Notes: generated from the sequence alone by a model not told the origin. A stretch of 37,617 nucleotides of DNA from Clostridium sp. (GCF_016650035.1 NZ_JAENWM010000035.1:1-37617), one strand, 5' to 3'. Numbered from the stretch's first letter, positions 16,632 to 25,917 are shown. Translations and numbers: made by a program.

Positions 16632-17591
16632 ATGATATATATTATAATGTTGCTTGTATTTTTCTTTATTTGGTCACTTGTAGGTGCAATACTAACTATG
16701 TTTTATAAGGAAAAGCCCATTGATAAACTAAAATACTATGATAGTGATTATGTAGTAAAAGAAAAAATTGAAAATAAAAACAAAAATAAAACAAGCCTAT
16801 TGAAAATATTATCAAATCTAATTCCCAATATTAAATTTAGTGAAAAACATGATAAAAAATTAGAAATTGAACTAATGAAAAGCGATATTCCTATTACAGT
16901 AGAGGAACTATTAGTGATAAAAATGCTAACATCAACAGCTTTTGCACTTTTAACATATGCACTTATAAAAAAAAATATTATAGTGTTTTTGGTGTTTATT
17001 ATAATGTGGAACTTGCCTAAAATGATTATATCCAATAGAAAAAAAGAAAGCATTAAGTTATTTAATGAACAACTTAATGAAGGTACAATGATAATCTCTA
17101 ATTCACTTAAAGCTGGTTATTCTTTTTTACAAGCTATAGCAGCAGTATCTGAAGAAACAGAAGATCCATTTGCTAAAGAATTTAAGAAACTACTAAAAGA
17201 AATGAGTTTAGGAATCTCTGAAGAAATTGCTTTGCAAAATTTGCTAAATAGAATGGATTCAGAAGATCTTAGACTAATAGTAAATGCTATTTTGATCCAA
17301 AAGGATATAGGTGGAAACTTATCAGAGATACTGGATAATATATCAGGTACTATAAGGGAGCGGCTAAAAATTCAAAATGAATTAAAAACTTTAACAGCGC
17401 AAGGTAGATTATCTGGAATCATTGTAATGCTTATTCCATTCTTCTTGGGTATTACTCTTTATTTATTAAATAAAGAGTATATGATGCTTTTAGTTACAAC
17501 GCCTATTGGGATAGGAATGCTAATTGTTGCATTTGTAAATCAAATGTTAGGTTTAATTATGATAAGGAAAATTATTAAAATAGATATGTAG
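16632..17591 (+). CDS. tadB: TadB inner-membrane platform protein
   Basis: A 319-residue polytopic protein. I chose ATG 16632 because GGATGTGAT, one mismatch from the extended anti-rRNA sequence, lies four bases before it. Starts at 16617 (GTG) or 16626 (ATG) are possible. It has an N-terminal membrane helix, a pair of central helices (about 95-130) and a T2SSF (GspF-like) domain with NEGTMIISNSLKAGYSFLQA and the conserved NIQK-type region written here as NAILIQKDIGGNLSEIL, then two C-terminal helices. It forms the platform contacted by CpaF, together with TadC. Confidence 0.88.
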   Translation: MIYIIMLLVFFFIWSLVGAILTMFYKEKPIDKLKYYDSDYVVKEKIENKNKNKTSLLKILSNLIPNIKFSEKHDKKLEIELMKSDIPITVEELLVIKMLTSTAFALLTYALIKKNIIVFLVFIIMWNLPKMIISNRKKESIKLFNEQLNEGTMIISNSLKAGYSFLQAIAAVSEETEDPFAKEFKKLLKEMSLGISEEIALQNLLNRMDSEDLRLIVNAILIQKDIGGNLSEILDNISGTIRERLKIQNELKTLTAQGRLSGIIVMLIPFFLGITLYLLNKEYMMLLVTTPIGIGMLIVAFVNQMLGLIMIRKIIKIDM

Positions 17592-17624
17592 TGAAAAATA
17601 CAAATAATGATTGAGGTGATAATA

Positions 17625-18542
17625 TTGTTATATATTTTAGTATTTACCTGTTTTATAGTTATATTTATGTTCGCTTATGGAACTATGCTTATTCTGTGTA
17701 AAGGCAAGATAACCATTGGATACAGAATAAAACAAATTGAAAATATCGATTCTGATACTGATAATAGATTAAATATTGATAAAATATCTTTTTCGCAAAG
17801 AGCACTTACACCTTTTTATGAGCGAATAAGTAAATTTCTAATTAAAGCAACGCCAAAGCGCAAAATTATTATGCTCAAGAAAAAATTAGAAAAGGCAGGA
17901 TTATTAAAAAGTAACACCCCAGAGAATTGGCTATATAATAGAGTAATGTTTATGTTGATTCTTTCAATTTTGTTTGGCATTTTAATCTATATAATTGGAG
18001 CTGATTTTCTAAAAGCACTACTCCTTGCGTTGCTTATAATGCTACTTATTAGCACCTTTTTTAATTTCTATCTTTCAAAAAAAATAAATGCAAGAAAGAA
18101 AATGATTGTAAAAGAATTACCCTATACACTAGACTTAATAACAGTAAGTGTTGAAGCTGGATTGTCTTTTGATGGTGCAATGTCAAGGGTAATTGCAAAT
18201 ATAAGCGGAGAGTTATGTGATGAGTTTGCAAAAACTCTCAAAGAAATACGTATGGGAATACAAAGAAAAGTAGCACTTAAAAATATGAGCCAAAGGTGTG
18301 AAGTTAAGGAACTATCTATGCTGCTTACTTCTTTAATTCAAGCTGATGATTTAGGGGTTGGTCTTTCAAATGTATTAAGAATTGAATCTGAATCATTACG
18401 AGAACGTAGAAAGCAAATTGCAAGAGAAACGGCCATGAAAGCACCTATAAAGATGTTATTTCCACTTATATTTTTTATATTTCCTTCAATATTCATTGTA
18501 ATTTTGGGCCCGGCTCTTATAAAGATTTTTAAAATACTCTAG
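17625..18542 (+). CDS. tadC: TadC inner-membrane platform protein
   Basis: A 305-residue polytopic protein. TTG 17625 is the likely start: GAGGTGAT ends four bases upstream, the same spacing as at its neighbours. An ATG at 17607 would place that site inside the coding region. It has an N-terminal helix, a helix pair around 115-150, a T2SSF domain (KELPYTLDLITVSVEAGLSF, LIQADDLGVGLSNVLR) and a C-terminal hairpin ending GPALIKIFKIL. It is the paralogue of TadB and completes the platform. Its stop codon overlaps the binding site of the DUF192 gene. Confidence 0.88.
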   Translation: MLYILVFTCFIVIFMFAYGTMLILCKGKITIGYRIKQIENIDSDTDNRLNIDKISFSQRALTPFYERISKFLIKATPKRKIIMLKKKLEKAGLLKSNTPENWLYNRVMFMLILSILFGILIYIIGADFLKALLLALLIMLLISTFFNFYLSKKINARKKMIVKELPYTLDLITVSVEAGLSFDGAMSRVIANISGELCDEFAKTLKEIRMGIQRKVALKNMSQRCEVKELSMLLTSLIQADDLGVGLSNVLRIESESLRERRKQIARETAMKAPIKMLFPLIFFIFPSIFIVILGPALIKIFKIL

Positions 18543-18552
18543 GAGGGATGAA

Positions 18553-18879
18553 ATGATTAAAACTTTAAAATATAAAGATGAAACAATACTCGATGTATTA
18601 ATAGCTGACTCATTTACTAAAAGACTTTTTGGGTATATGTTTAGAAAAACACCTCATCATAATGCTATTCTTTTAAATCCATGCAATAGTATACATACAT
18701 TTTTCATGAAATTTAATATTGATGTTTTGTTCCTAGATGAGCACATGCAGGTTATTAAAAAAATGGAAAATTTAAGATCTGGACAAGTTGTTACCAAGGT
18801 AATAGGTGCTAGGGCAGTATTAGAATCTAGAGTTGGATTATTTAGTAATATTGAAGAGGGATGTAAACTATATATTTAA
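18553..18879 (+). CDS. DUF192-family protein in the Tad operon
   Basis: A 108-residue protein with the DUF192 (COG1430) signature SIHTFFMKFNIDVLFLD and a start typical of the family (LIADSFTKRLFGYMFRK). The fold is a small beta barrel, and its function is unknown. Unlike many family members it has no signal peptide, so it is probably cytoplasmic. The ATG follows AGGAGGGATG, which overlaps the tadC stop, so it is the last gene of the Tad operon. This tight link suggests, without proving, a role in pilus assembly or wall attachment. Confidence 0.85.
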   Translation: MIKTLKYKDETILDVLIADSFTKRLFGYMFRKTPHHNAILLNPCNSIHTFFMKFNIDVLFLDEHMQVIKKMENLRSGQVVTKVIGARAVLESRVGLFSNIEEGCKLYI

Positions 18880-18900
18880 TTTGTTATTTAAAAAGAAATA

Positions 18901-18954
18901 AATCGTAAACAATGATATAATTGTATTTTGAATTAGATATTAGGAATTACGATT
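18901..18954 (+). promoter_or_regulatory. Promoter and inverted repeat before ygiQ
   Basis: TATAAT at 18916-18921 is a good -10 without an obvious -35. It lies between the two arms of a perfect inverted repeat, AATCGTAA (18901-18908) and TTACGATT (18947-18954). A protein bound to these arms would bracket the promoter. No strong terminator was seen between the DUF192 gene and here. Confidence 0.4.
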
Positions 18955-18976
18955 ATAACAAAAGAAGGTGGAAATA

Positions 18977-21013
18977 ATGAAGGATAATAAATATTTACCT
19001 ATTAGTAAAAGTGATATTATAGATAGAGGTTGGACTGAATTAGATTTTATTTTAGTTACTGGGGATGCATATGTAGACCATCACAGTTTCGGAAGTGCAA
19101 TTATTTCAAGGGTTTTAGAAAATGAAGGCTATAAAGTAGGAATAATAGCTCAACCTGATTGGAAGGACACTGAAGATTTTAAAAAGCTTGGCAAACCAAG
19201 ACTAGGATTTTTAGTTAATTCTGGTAATATGGATTCTATGGTTAATCATTATACAGTGAGTAAAAAGCTAAGAGACAAAGATCTCTATTCTCCTGGTGCG
19301 AAGATGGGACTTAGACCCGACAGAGCAACTATAGTTTACTGCAATAAAATAAGAGAAGCCTATAAAGGTATTCCTATTGTAATTGGTGGCATAGAAGCAA
19401 GTCTAAGAAGGTTTGCACACTATGATTATTGGAGTGATAAGGTACGCAAATCTATGTTAATTGATAGTGGAGCAGATTTACTAGTATTTGGAATGGGCGA
19501 GAAACAAATTGTTAACGTTGCAAATAAACTAAATGAGGGTATAGATATAAAAGCCATTACACAGGTGCTAGGAACTTGTTATGTGACTGATGATATAGAA
19601 AATATAGGTGACTGTGTTGAAATAGCCTCTTATAAGGAAGTTTGCACTGATATGAAAAAATATGCACAGGCTTTTAAAATACAATATGATGAACAAGATC
19701 CTATTAGGGGGGGAGTTATAGTACAAAAGCATACTAATAAGTATCTAGTTCAAAATAAACCAGAAATGCCACTTACTAGAGAAGAATTAGATGCTGTTTA
19801 TAATTTGCCATACCAAAAAAATTACCATCCTATTTATGAAAAGCTCGGAGGAATACCAGCTATAGAGGAAGTTCAGTTTAGTTTAGTTAGTTCAAGAGGG
19901 TGTTTTGGTAGCTGTGCTTTCTGTGCCATAACTTTTCATCAAGGTAGAATTGTGCAAAGTAGAAGTGAAAATTCAATAGTTCAAGAAGCAATGGAAATTA
20001 CAAAACTTAAGGATTTTAAAGGATATATTCATGATGTAGGAGGGCCTACGGCTAACTTTAGGCAACCTGCATGTGATAAACAATTAAAGGTAGGTGCTTG
20101 CAAGGATAAGCAATGTTTACATCCTAGCCCTTGTAAAAATTTAAAGGTTGATCACATGGAATATTTAGGCGTTCTTAGATCACTTAGAGAATTACCTAAT
20201 GTTAAAAAAGTTTTTGTACGTTCGGGGCTACGATATGATTATATTATGGCAGATAAGAATGATACCTTTTTTAATGAACTTATTGAGCATCATGTCAGTG
20301 GCCAATTAAAAGTAGCACCTGAGCATGTCGCCCATAAAGTTTTAAAATTCATGGGCAAACCAGCGGGTAAAACTTATGATAAGTTCAAGGAAAAATTTTA
20401 TAAAGCTACTGAGAAAATAGGAAAAAAGCAATATCTTATTCCTTATTTAATGTCTAGTCACCCAGGCTGTACAATAAGTTCAGCAGTAGAACTAGCAGAA
20501 TACCTTAGAGATATTAATTACCAACCTGAACAGGTTCAGGATTTTTATCCAACCCCAGGTACACCTTCAACAACAATGTTTTATACAGGACTTGATCCAA
20601 ATACCCTTGAAGAAGTTTATGTACCTAAAACCAAGCATGAAAAAGCCATGCAAAGAGCGTTACTTCAATATAAAGATCCGATGAAATATGATTTAGTATA
20701 TGAAGCATTAACAGAAGCAAATAGAGAAGATCTAATTGGTTTTACACCTAAATGTTTAATAAAACCAAGAGGGAAGAAAAATAACGAACATTTTAGTAAC
20801 TCAAATGTCAAAGAAAAAGAAATAAAAGGCAAAAATATAAGAAGCAAGACTTCAGCTAGACCTATAGATAAAAACTCTAAAAAGAAAAGTAAGCCCTCAA
20901 ATACTAATAGTAAAACAAGTTTTGGAAGTAGGAAAGATAATAAAAGTAAGGCTAAAAATAAAAAAAAGGAAATAAAAGGTATAATAAAACCTACATCCAC
21001 AGTATGGATGTAG
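18977..21013 (+). CDS. YgiQ-family radical SAM protein (UPF0313)
   Basis: A 678-residue protein. ATG 18977 follows GAAGGTGG; an in-frame GTG at 18968 lies inside that site. The N-terminal UPF0313 domain starts with [12 protein letters not shown] and includes [12 protein letters not shown] and [16 protein letters not shown]. The radical SAM domain carries the CxxxCxxC cluster site [14 protein letters not shown] (Cys309, 313, 316). A second cysteine set, in [18 protein letters not shown], is also typical. The reaction of this family is not established. The last 80 or so residues are a Lys- and Ser-rich disordered tail, and the final codons and stop lie inside the terminator stem. Confidence 0.9.
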   Translation: MKDNKYLPISKSDIIDRGWTELDFILVTGDAYVDHHSFGSAIISRVLENEGYKVGIIAQPDWKDTEDFKKLGKPRLGFLVNSGNMDSMVNHYTVSKKLRDKDLYSPGAKMGLRPDRATIVYCNKIREAYKGIPIVIGGIEASLRRFAHYDYWSDKVRKSMLIDSGADLLVFGMGEKQIVNVANKLNEGIDIKAITQVLGTCYVTDDIENIGDCVEIASYKEVCTDMKKYAQAFKIQYDEQDPIRGGVIVQKHTNKYLVQNKPEMPLTREELDAVYNLPYQKNYHPIYEKLGGIPAIEEVQFSLVSSRGCFGSCAFCAITFHQGRIVQSRSENSIVQEAMEITKLKDFKGYIHDVGGPTANFRQPACDKQLKVGACKDKQCLHPSPCKNLKVDHMEYLGVLRSLRELPNVKKVFVRSGLRYDYIMADKNDTFFNELIEHHVSGQLKVAPEHVAHKVLKFMGKPAGKTYDKFKEKFYKATEKIGKKQYLIPYLMSSHPGCTISSAVELAEYLRDINYQPEQVQDFYPTPGTPSTTMFYTGLDPNTLEEVYVPKTKHEKAMQRALLQYKDPMKYDLVYEALTEANREDLIGFTPKCLIKPRGKKNNEHFSNSNVKEKEIKGKNIRSKTSARPIDKNSKKKSKPSNTNSKTSFGSRKDNKSKAKNKKKEIKGIIKPTSTVWM

Positions 21014-21023
21014 GTTTTATTAT
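20981..21023. terminator. Bidirectional terminator overlapping the ygiQ stop codon
   Basis: A perfect 19-bp stem, ATAATAAAACCTACATCCA with its complement, surrounds a 5-base loop. The ygiQ stop (21011-21013) is inside the downstream arm, and the minus-strand gene 21020-21208 ends in the same arm. Confidence 0.9.
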
Positions 21024-21208
21024 ATCTCCATTTTAACTATTTTTTTTATTGATTCTTCTTCTACTAGCTCACTTTTACTGAGTCCTTTTCTAAAATACCT
21101 TATTTGTTTATATTTAATTCCTTTCATTTCAAAATCCAATACATCAATTCTGTCCCCTTTATAAATAACAGCTTGTTTACTACCTTTTAAATATACATGT
21201 ACTTCCAT
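21020..21208 (-). CDS. Small unknown protein
   Basis: A 62-residue frame starting MEVHVYLKGSKQAVIYKGD and ending KKIVKMEI. It looks like a small beta-rich basic protein (alternating pattern in VHVYLKG, QAVIYKG, RIDVLDFEM). No strong ribosome binding site sits at the normal distance: AAGGAG lies about 28 bases upstream, and no in-frame ATG, GTG or TTG lies between. It ends in the shared terminator with ygiQ, which argues for a real transcript. I do not recognise a family. Confidence 0.5.
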   Translation of the reverse strand: MEVHVYLKGSKQAVIYKGDRIDVLDFEMKGIKYKQIRYFRKGLSKSELVEEESIKKIVKMEI

Positions 21209-21337
21209 AGTTCTATTTTTGCTGTAGTGTAGCAGCTACTCCTTTCTTGAATTTGTAATTATTTAAACGCACTATCAAAATTATAATGTTATTATTTACA
21301 TTTATCAAGAAAAAATAAGTAGGAAATTTAATAATAG

Positions 21338-21367
21338 TTAACAATTTATTTATATTCAGAATATAAT
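21338..21367 (+). promoter_or_regulatory. Promoter of the PIN-like gene
   Basis: TTAACA (21338-21343), 18 bases, then TATAAT (21362-21367) is a good sigma-A promoter. Transcription would begin near 21374, about 20 bases before ATG 21397. Confidence 0.65.
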
Positions 21368-21396
21368 ATAAATAAGACTAGTAGTAGGTGGTTAAA

Positions 21397-21942
21397 ATGT
21401 ACACTGATAGCTTTTTATTAGAATCTAATATAGATTTACTTGTAAAAGGAGATAAAAAAATGATTTGTAAAGAGTATTTATTAGATGCCAATATAGTTAT
21501 AAAAGTGTGGAATAAATATCCTGATTTACTCGATTCTATTGAAACTACAGACTATATCGATTTTAAAATATCTCAGGATATAGCTGGAGAGTTGTCCGTA
21601 AAAGAGTATGTAAAATTCAATAAAGATTTCGTATTATCAACTAAATTTATGAAGTTGTTAGGGCATATTATAACTAACACAGGTGATAGTTATACTGAAA
21701 AATCTGGAGAAAGTGATTTTATTAAATATGAGCAGAACAGAAATATCTATTTTAATAATGGAGATAAAATTTCTATAAATGATTATAGTTTAATCAGTAT
21801 TTGCGAAAAGAATGAAGATTATACGCTTGTAACTGAGGATAAAAGAATGATGCGAAACGCAAAAATTATATTAGATTCTTCAAGGGTGCTAAACTTCGAA
21901 CAATTTTTAGATGAATTAAGACAACTAGGTGTGCTACAATAG
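21397..21942 (+). CDS. PIN-domain-like protein
   Basis: A 181-residue protein. I chose ATG 21397, with AGTAGGTGGT four bases upstream and a promoter just before. ATG 21460, after AAAGGAGAT, would give 160 residues and start close to the PIN core. Acidic residues fit a PIN nuclease: YLLDANIVIKVW (first Asp), SQDIAGEL (Glu) and NDYSLISICEKNEDYTLVTEDKRMM (distal Asp residues). PIN proteins are often RNases and toxin parts, but no antitoxin gene is adjacent, so it may be a solitary RNase or an inactive relative. It converges on the kinase-like gene. Confidence 0.65.
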   Translation: MYTDSFLLESNIDLLVKGDKKMICKEYLLDANIVIKVWNKYPDLLDSIETTDYIDFKISQDIAGELSVKEYVKFNKDFVLSTKFMKLLGHIITNTGDSYTEKSGESDFIKYEQNRNIYFNNGDKISINDYSLISICEKNEDYTLVTEDKRMMRNAKIILDSSRVLNFEQFLDELRQLGVLQ

Positions 21943-21943
21943 C

Positions 21944-21997
21944 AAAATAATATAAGAGACTGCAATTTATATAAATTGCAGTCTCTTATATTATTTT
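21944..21997. terminator. Very long bidirectional terminator
   Basis: A perfect 25-bp stem (21944-21968 with 21973-21997) closes a 4-base loop. TATTTTTTT follows on the plus strand. The minus-strand kinase-like gene has its stop codon in the downstream arm. Confidence 0.92.
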
Positions 21998-22578
21998 ATA
22001 TTTTTTTCTAAATACTGTTTAAATCTAAAGTTCCATAATTTATAAATTTCAAAATCTTGTGTTCGAACTACGGTCAAAAACTCTTCTATTACACCTAATC
22101 TATTTAGACCTTTCATAAGGTGCCTTGGGTAAATAACTTTTTTAGAATAATTGTTTTTTGGATCAATTACCGTAATAGAGAAATCCTCTTTTAAGTATAA
22201 ATCTTTACATCTAATATCTAGTTTGTTAAACTTAAGTTTCTTAAATTCTTTAATAAGCTTTACTATATTGCAAGATATTTCGCTATTGATACCATGTCTC
22301 TTAATGTATTTATCTAGGCGTACACCACATGCATAATCTCTTATAATATAGTAAGAGCCATGTTCATGAATTTTAGGAAAGTATTTACTTTTACTGGTTC
22401 TCATAAAAATATTGTATTCCGTCTCACAAATTCTTTTGTTTTTAAAAATCTTAATTACTTTGTTGTCGGGGAGTAAGTAAACTATTCCATTATGACCGGA
22501 GCCTAAAAACTCTGCTGTTCTAAGTATTTTTTCAACTCTACTATTTAATCTAATATAATAATTTGTATCCTGAATCAT
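21991..22578 (-). CDS. Minimal protein-kinase-fold protein
   Basis: A 195-residue protein with the elements of a kinase fold. The glycine loop is LGSGHNGIVY (25-34), the ATP-binding Lys is Lys43 in VIKIFK, and a candidate salt-bridge Glu is in CETEYNIF. The catalytic loop is DIRCKDLYL with Asp121, five residues before Asp126 where Asn is usual, and the metal-binding Asp139 is in VIDPKN in place of DFG. The 18-residue spacing between Asp121 and Asp139 equals that of classical kinases. The C-lobe is very short, so it could be a small active kinase or a pseudokinase. The ATG follows GAAGAGGAT. Confidence 0.65.
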   Translation of the reverse strand: MIQDTNYYIRLNSRVEKILRTAEFLGSGHNGIVYLLPDNKVIKIFKNKRICETEYNIFMRTSKSKYFPKIHEHGSYYIIRDYACGVRLDKYIKRHGINSEISCNIVKLIKEFKKLKFNKLDIRCKDLYLKEDFSITVIDPKNNYSKKVIYPRHLMKGLNRLGVIEEFLTVVRTQDFEIYKLWNFRFKQYLEKNIK

Positions 22579-22665
22579 ATTATCCTCTTCTTTATAATTA
22601 TATTATTACATTATATGATAGGAGTCTATGAAATATAAGTTGAAAATTTTTATAAATATATTTTA

Positions 22666-24972
22666 TTAGATTGTAATTTGGAGTGAACTATTTGCACTTA
22701 AGCTGTAGTCACTCTTAAACACTGATAAATTCACATCTATGTTATTTTCATTTTGGATTTCAAGAAGCGTTTTAGTAAATTTAATCTTCAAAAGTGCACC
22801 TCTAAACATTATTTTAAAAGAACATGAGCTCCAATGCTGAGGAATGGATGGATTTAAAATAAGTTTATTATCTTTAACTCTGAGTCCTCCAAAACCATGT
22901 ACTACTGCCATCCAAGTTCCTGCCATACTAGTGGTGTGGCAGCCGTCCTTTGTGTCATTGTTATAATTATCAAGGTCAAGTCTAGAGGCCCTTAAATACA
23001 TTTCATAAGCTTTATCATAATTTCCAATTCTCGCTGCTAAAATAGTATGAATGCAAGGGGACAGGGAAGACTCGTGTACTGTTCTAGCCTCGTAAAAATC
23101 ATAATTTCTTTTAATCGTATCAGTATCGTATTCATCTTCAAATAAGTAAATGCCTTGAAGTACATCTGCTTGTTTTATAAAACATGAGCGTAGTATTCTA
23201 TCCCATGACCATTTTTGATTTAATGGTAAGTGTTTTTTATCTAGGTCCACAACTAATATCTGCTCTTTATCCATATACCCGTCTTGTTGAAGAAAAATTC
23301 CAAGTTTTTCATCAAAAGGAGAGTACATATTTTGAATAATATCCTTCCAATTAGTTAGCTCATATTCTTTAAAATTAATTTTTTTAACTAGGTCATTAAA
23401 TTTTTCAAGTTCATTTTCAGTTAAATAATTTATAACTTCCAGGGTATACTTTAAAGTCCAACAGGCAATTTTATTAGTATACCAATTGTTATTTACATTA
23501 TTTTCATATTCATTAGGCCCAGTGACGCCTAAAATCACATATTTATTTTTGCGTTCTGAAAAAGTAGCTCGTTGAGCCCAAAATCTTGATATGGCTACTA
23601 GTACCTCAAAACTAAATTCGGAAAGACATGACTTATCTCCAGTGTAGTTCACATAATTATATATAGCATATGCTATAGCACCATTTCTATGGATTTCTTC
23701 AAAGGTTATTTCCCATTCGTTATGGCATTCTTCGCCATTCATTGTTACCATAGGATACAGAGCGGCTCCATTTGTAAAACCTAGCTTCTCAGCATTTGCT
23801 ATGGCTTTTTGTAAGTGTTTGTATCTGTATAATAAAAGGGATTTAGATACTTTTTCATCAGAAGTACTTAAGTAAAATGGAATGCAGTAAGCTTCAGTGT
23901 CCCAGTAAGTGCTTCCACCATATTTTTCACCGGTGAAACCTTTTGGACCTATATTCAGCCTAGGATCTTCACCTGTATATGTTTGATTCAATTGAAATAT
24001 ATTAAATCTAATACCTTGCTGCGCTGACACATCACCCTCGATAGCTATGTCGCTACCTTTCCATTTTTCACTCCAAGAATTGGATTGCTCTTTTAATAAT
24101 ATTTCAAATCCATCTTTTTTAGCTTTGTTTAAATTTTCTTTAGTTATTCCAATCAACTCTGATACTTCAAAATATCTTGATGAGGTATTTGCAACATATT
24201 TATATATTATAATTTCATCATTTTCACTACAATGAATTAAAGCAGTATTAGATACATATTTTTCACTTTGGGTGAGTGTTACAATTGGGTTTATTAGTTC
24301 ACCATTTTTTGTTAATTCATAGGCCATATATGTGCAAATGTGAAAATCTAATTTCTTAGTCTTTAACATTAAAAATGCTTCATAAGGTTTAGTTTCTTTA
24401 GCAATCTCATCCCAAAACTTCTCAGCATAATTGGAATCGGAATTTACAACATCTCCATCTAGATAAGGTGTAATCTCTAATTTGCCATTAAAATTCAAAG
24501 GTTTTATAGAATACTTAATTGCTCCTATTTCACCACGGGTCATACTAATAAATCTTTTAGTGTTTACTCTAACCTCATTTCCATTTGCAAGTAAAGCTAC
24601 AAAGCTTCTTTCTAAATATCCTTCTTTCATATTTAAAACCCTGTCAAATTCTTTTACTGCGCACTTAGAAAGATCCAAAGAAATATCATTAATTTTAATG
24701 TTTATACCAATCCAATTTGTTGAGTTTAAAACCTTAGCAAAATACTCTGGGTAGCCATTTTTCCACCATCCAACTCTTGTTTTGTCAGGGTAGTAAACTC
24801 CTGCTATATAATTTCCCTGAAGGGAAGAACCACTGTATTCTTCTTCAAAATTAGCTCTTTGTCCCATGTATCCGTTACCTAAGCTGAATATACTCTCGGA
24901 TATTTCATTGCTATCATCACTAAATCCTTGTTCAATAATATTCCACTCATCTAATTTATAATAGTGTTCCAT
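22666..24972 (-). CDS. Maltose phosphorylase (GH65)
   Basis: A 768-residue GH65 enzyme predicted to convert maltose and phosphate to glucose and beta-glucose-1-phosphate. GSTYWDTEAYCIPFY is the conserved (alpha/alpha)6-barrel motif, and the catalytic acid is Glu488 in TGPNEYENNVNNN. HESSLSPCIHTILAARIG and TTSMAGTWMAVVHGFGG are the phosphate-side motifs. ECHNEWEITFEEIHRNGA is what I recall of maltose phosphorylases, as opposed to trehalose or kojibiose phosphorylases, but specificity should be treated as likely, not certain. It lies 49 bases after pgmB, with AGGAGG before its ATG, so both genes form one operon. PgmB uses its product directly. Confidence 0.88.
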   Translation of the reverse strand: MEHYYKLDEWNIIEQGFSDDSNEISESIFSLGNGYMGQRANFEEEYSGSSLQGNYIAGVYYPDKTRVGWWKNGYPEYFAKVLNSTNWIGINIKINDISLDLSKCAVKEFDRVLNMKEGYLERSFVALLANGNEVRVNTKRFISMTRGEIGAIKYSIKPLNFNGKLEITPYLDGDVVNSDSNYAEKFWDEIAKETKPYEAFLMLKTKKLDFHICTYMAYELTKNGELINPIVTLTQSEKYVSNTALIHCSENDEIIIYKYVANTSSRYFEVSELIGITKENLNKAKKDGFEILLKEQSNSWSEKWKGSDIAIEGDVSAQQGIRFNIFQLNQTYTGEDPRLNIGPKGFTGEKYGGSTYWDTEAYCIPFYLSTSDEKVSKSLLLYRYKHLQKAIANAEKLGFTNGAALYPMVTMNGEECHNEWEITFEEIHRNGAIAYAIYNYVNYTGDKSCLSEFSFEVLVAISRFWAQRATFSERKNKYVILGVTGPNEYENNVNNNWYTNKIACWTLKYTLEVINYLTENELEKFNDLVKKINFKEYELTNWKDIIQNMYSPFDEKLGIFLQQDGYMDKEQILVVDLDKKHLPLNQKWSWDRILRSCFIKQADVLQGIYLFEDEYDTDTIKRNYDFYEARTVHESSLSPCIHTILAARIGNYDKAYEMYLRASRLDLDNYNNDTKDGCHTTSMAGTWMAVVHGFGGLRVKDNKLILNPSIPQHWSSCSFKIMFRGALLKIKFTKTLLEIQNENNIDVNLSVFKSDYSLSANSSLQITI

Positions 24973-25021
24973 TAAAAATCCTCCTAGTTATTATATGTAA
25001 AAAACCACAGAAATTATCAAG

Positions 25022-25669
25022 TTATAATTTCAATTTCTCAAAAGTAATATCAGTAAAGCCGGAAAAAACTAAATCGGCTTTTTTTAGTATACTCTTAGAA
25101 CCTATGCCAATGCAATGCATTCCTGCATTAACGGCAGCTTCAACGCCTGCTTCTGCATCTTCAAATACAATGCACTGACTAGGTAACACCTTAAGTGCCT
25201 CAGCACCTTTCAAAAAGACTTCCGGATCAGGTTTTGCTTTAGAAACTTTTGTGCCGTCAATTATTGCATCGAAATAATGGGTTAAATTCAATTTATTAAG
25301 AATAAGCATAGAGTTCTTACTTGCAGAACCCAATGCGATTTTTATATTATTTGCTTTAGTGCTTTCAATAAATGTGATAACACCAGGTAAAATATCTTCT
25401 GGGGTTAATTTTGATATATATTCCACATACCAATCATTCTTTTTTTGTGCTGCTTCAAATTTGGTATCATCATTTAATGTAGTATCGCCTATCTCTAATA
25501 TAATGTCCAATGATTGCATTCTACTTACACCTTTTAATCGTTCATTATCTTCTATAGAAAATTCTATATTCAGTTCTTCTGCAAGTCTCTTCCAGGCTAA
25601 ATAATGATATTTTGCAGTATCAACCAATACTCCGTCTAAATCAAATATAATTGCTTTAATGCTTCCCAT
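25022..25669 (-). CDS. pgmB: Beta-phosphoglucomutase
   Basis: A 215-residue HAD-superfamily enzyme that converts beta-glucose-1-phosphate to glucose-6-phosphate. The nucleophile and acid/base Asp are in FDLDGVLVDTAKYHYLAW. GVSRMQSLDIIL is the cap-domain motif typical of beta-PGM, LGSASKNS is motif II, KAKPDPEVF carries the motif III Lys, and VFEDAEAGVEAA holds the magnesium-binding acids. GAGGAGGAC precedes the ATG. First gene of the operon with maltose phosphorylase, divergent from the LacI-type gene. Confidence 0.93.
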   Translation of the reverse strand: MGSIKAIIFDLDGVLVDTAKYHYLAWKRLAEELNIEFSIEDNERLKGVSRMQSLDIILEIGDTTLNDDTKFEAAQKKNDWYVEYISKLTPEDILPGVITFIESTKANNIKIALGSASKNSMLILNKLNLTHYFDAIIDGTKVSKAKPDPEVFLKGAEALKVLPSQCIVFEDAEAGVEAAVNAGMHCIGIGSKSILKKADLVFSGFTDITFEKLKL

Positions 25670-25748
25670 AATGTCCTCCTCGATTTTTATGTTGCTACTA
25701 TAGAAATAAATTAATTACTAAAATCTTAAATTTTAATCTAACACTACT

Positions 25749-25790
25749 ATAATAATATAAAATTATGCATTTGTGAATGCGTTTGCATAA
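25749..25790 (-). promoter_or_regulatory. pgmB-maltose phosphorylase promoter with operator or cre-like site
   Basis: Read on the minus strand, TTCACA (25772-25777), 17 bases and TATTAT (25749-25754) form a promoter. The -35 is overlapped by TGAATGCGTTTGCA (25774-25787), a LacI-family half-site pair centred on CG that also matches the CcpA cre consensus at 12 of 14 positions. Flanking TTATGCA and TGCATAA extend it. Binding here would block polymerase, giving repression by the local LacI-type protein, by CcpA, or both. Confidence 0.65.
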
Positions 25791-25917
25791 ATAAAGTATT
25801 AATTTTTTAAGTATGCAATTATTCTTACTGAAGAATAGGAAACTTTGGTCAAATCAATTATTATAAGGTAACAATAAAAGAATTATAAAAGATTACCCAT
25901 ATAAAATAATATTGTTA

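Noticed and set aside
16454-16708. 84-codon frame between cpaF and tadB on the plus strand
   Set aside because: It overlaps the coding frames of both genes in another frame and has no binding site or family features.
21397-21942. PIN-like protein as half of a toxin-antitoxin pair
   Set aside because: No small antitoxin-like gene precedes or overlaps it; the neighbour on each side is on the opposite strand or unrelated.
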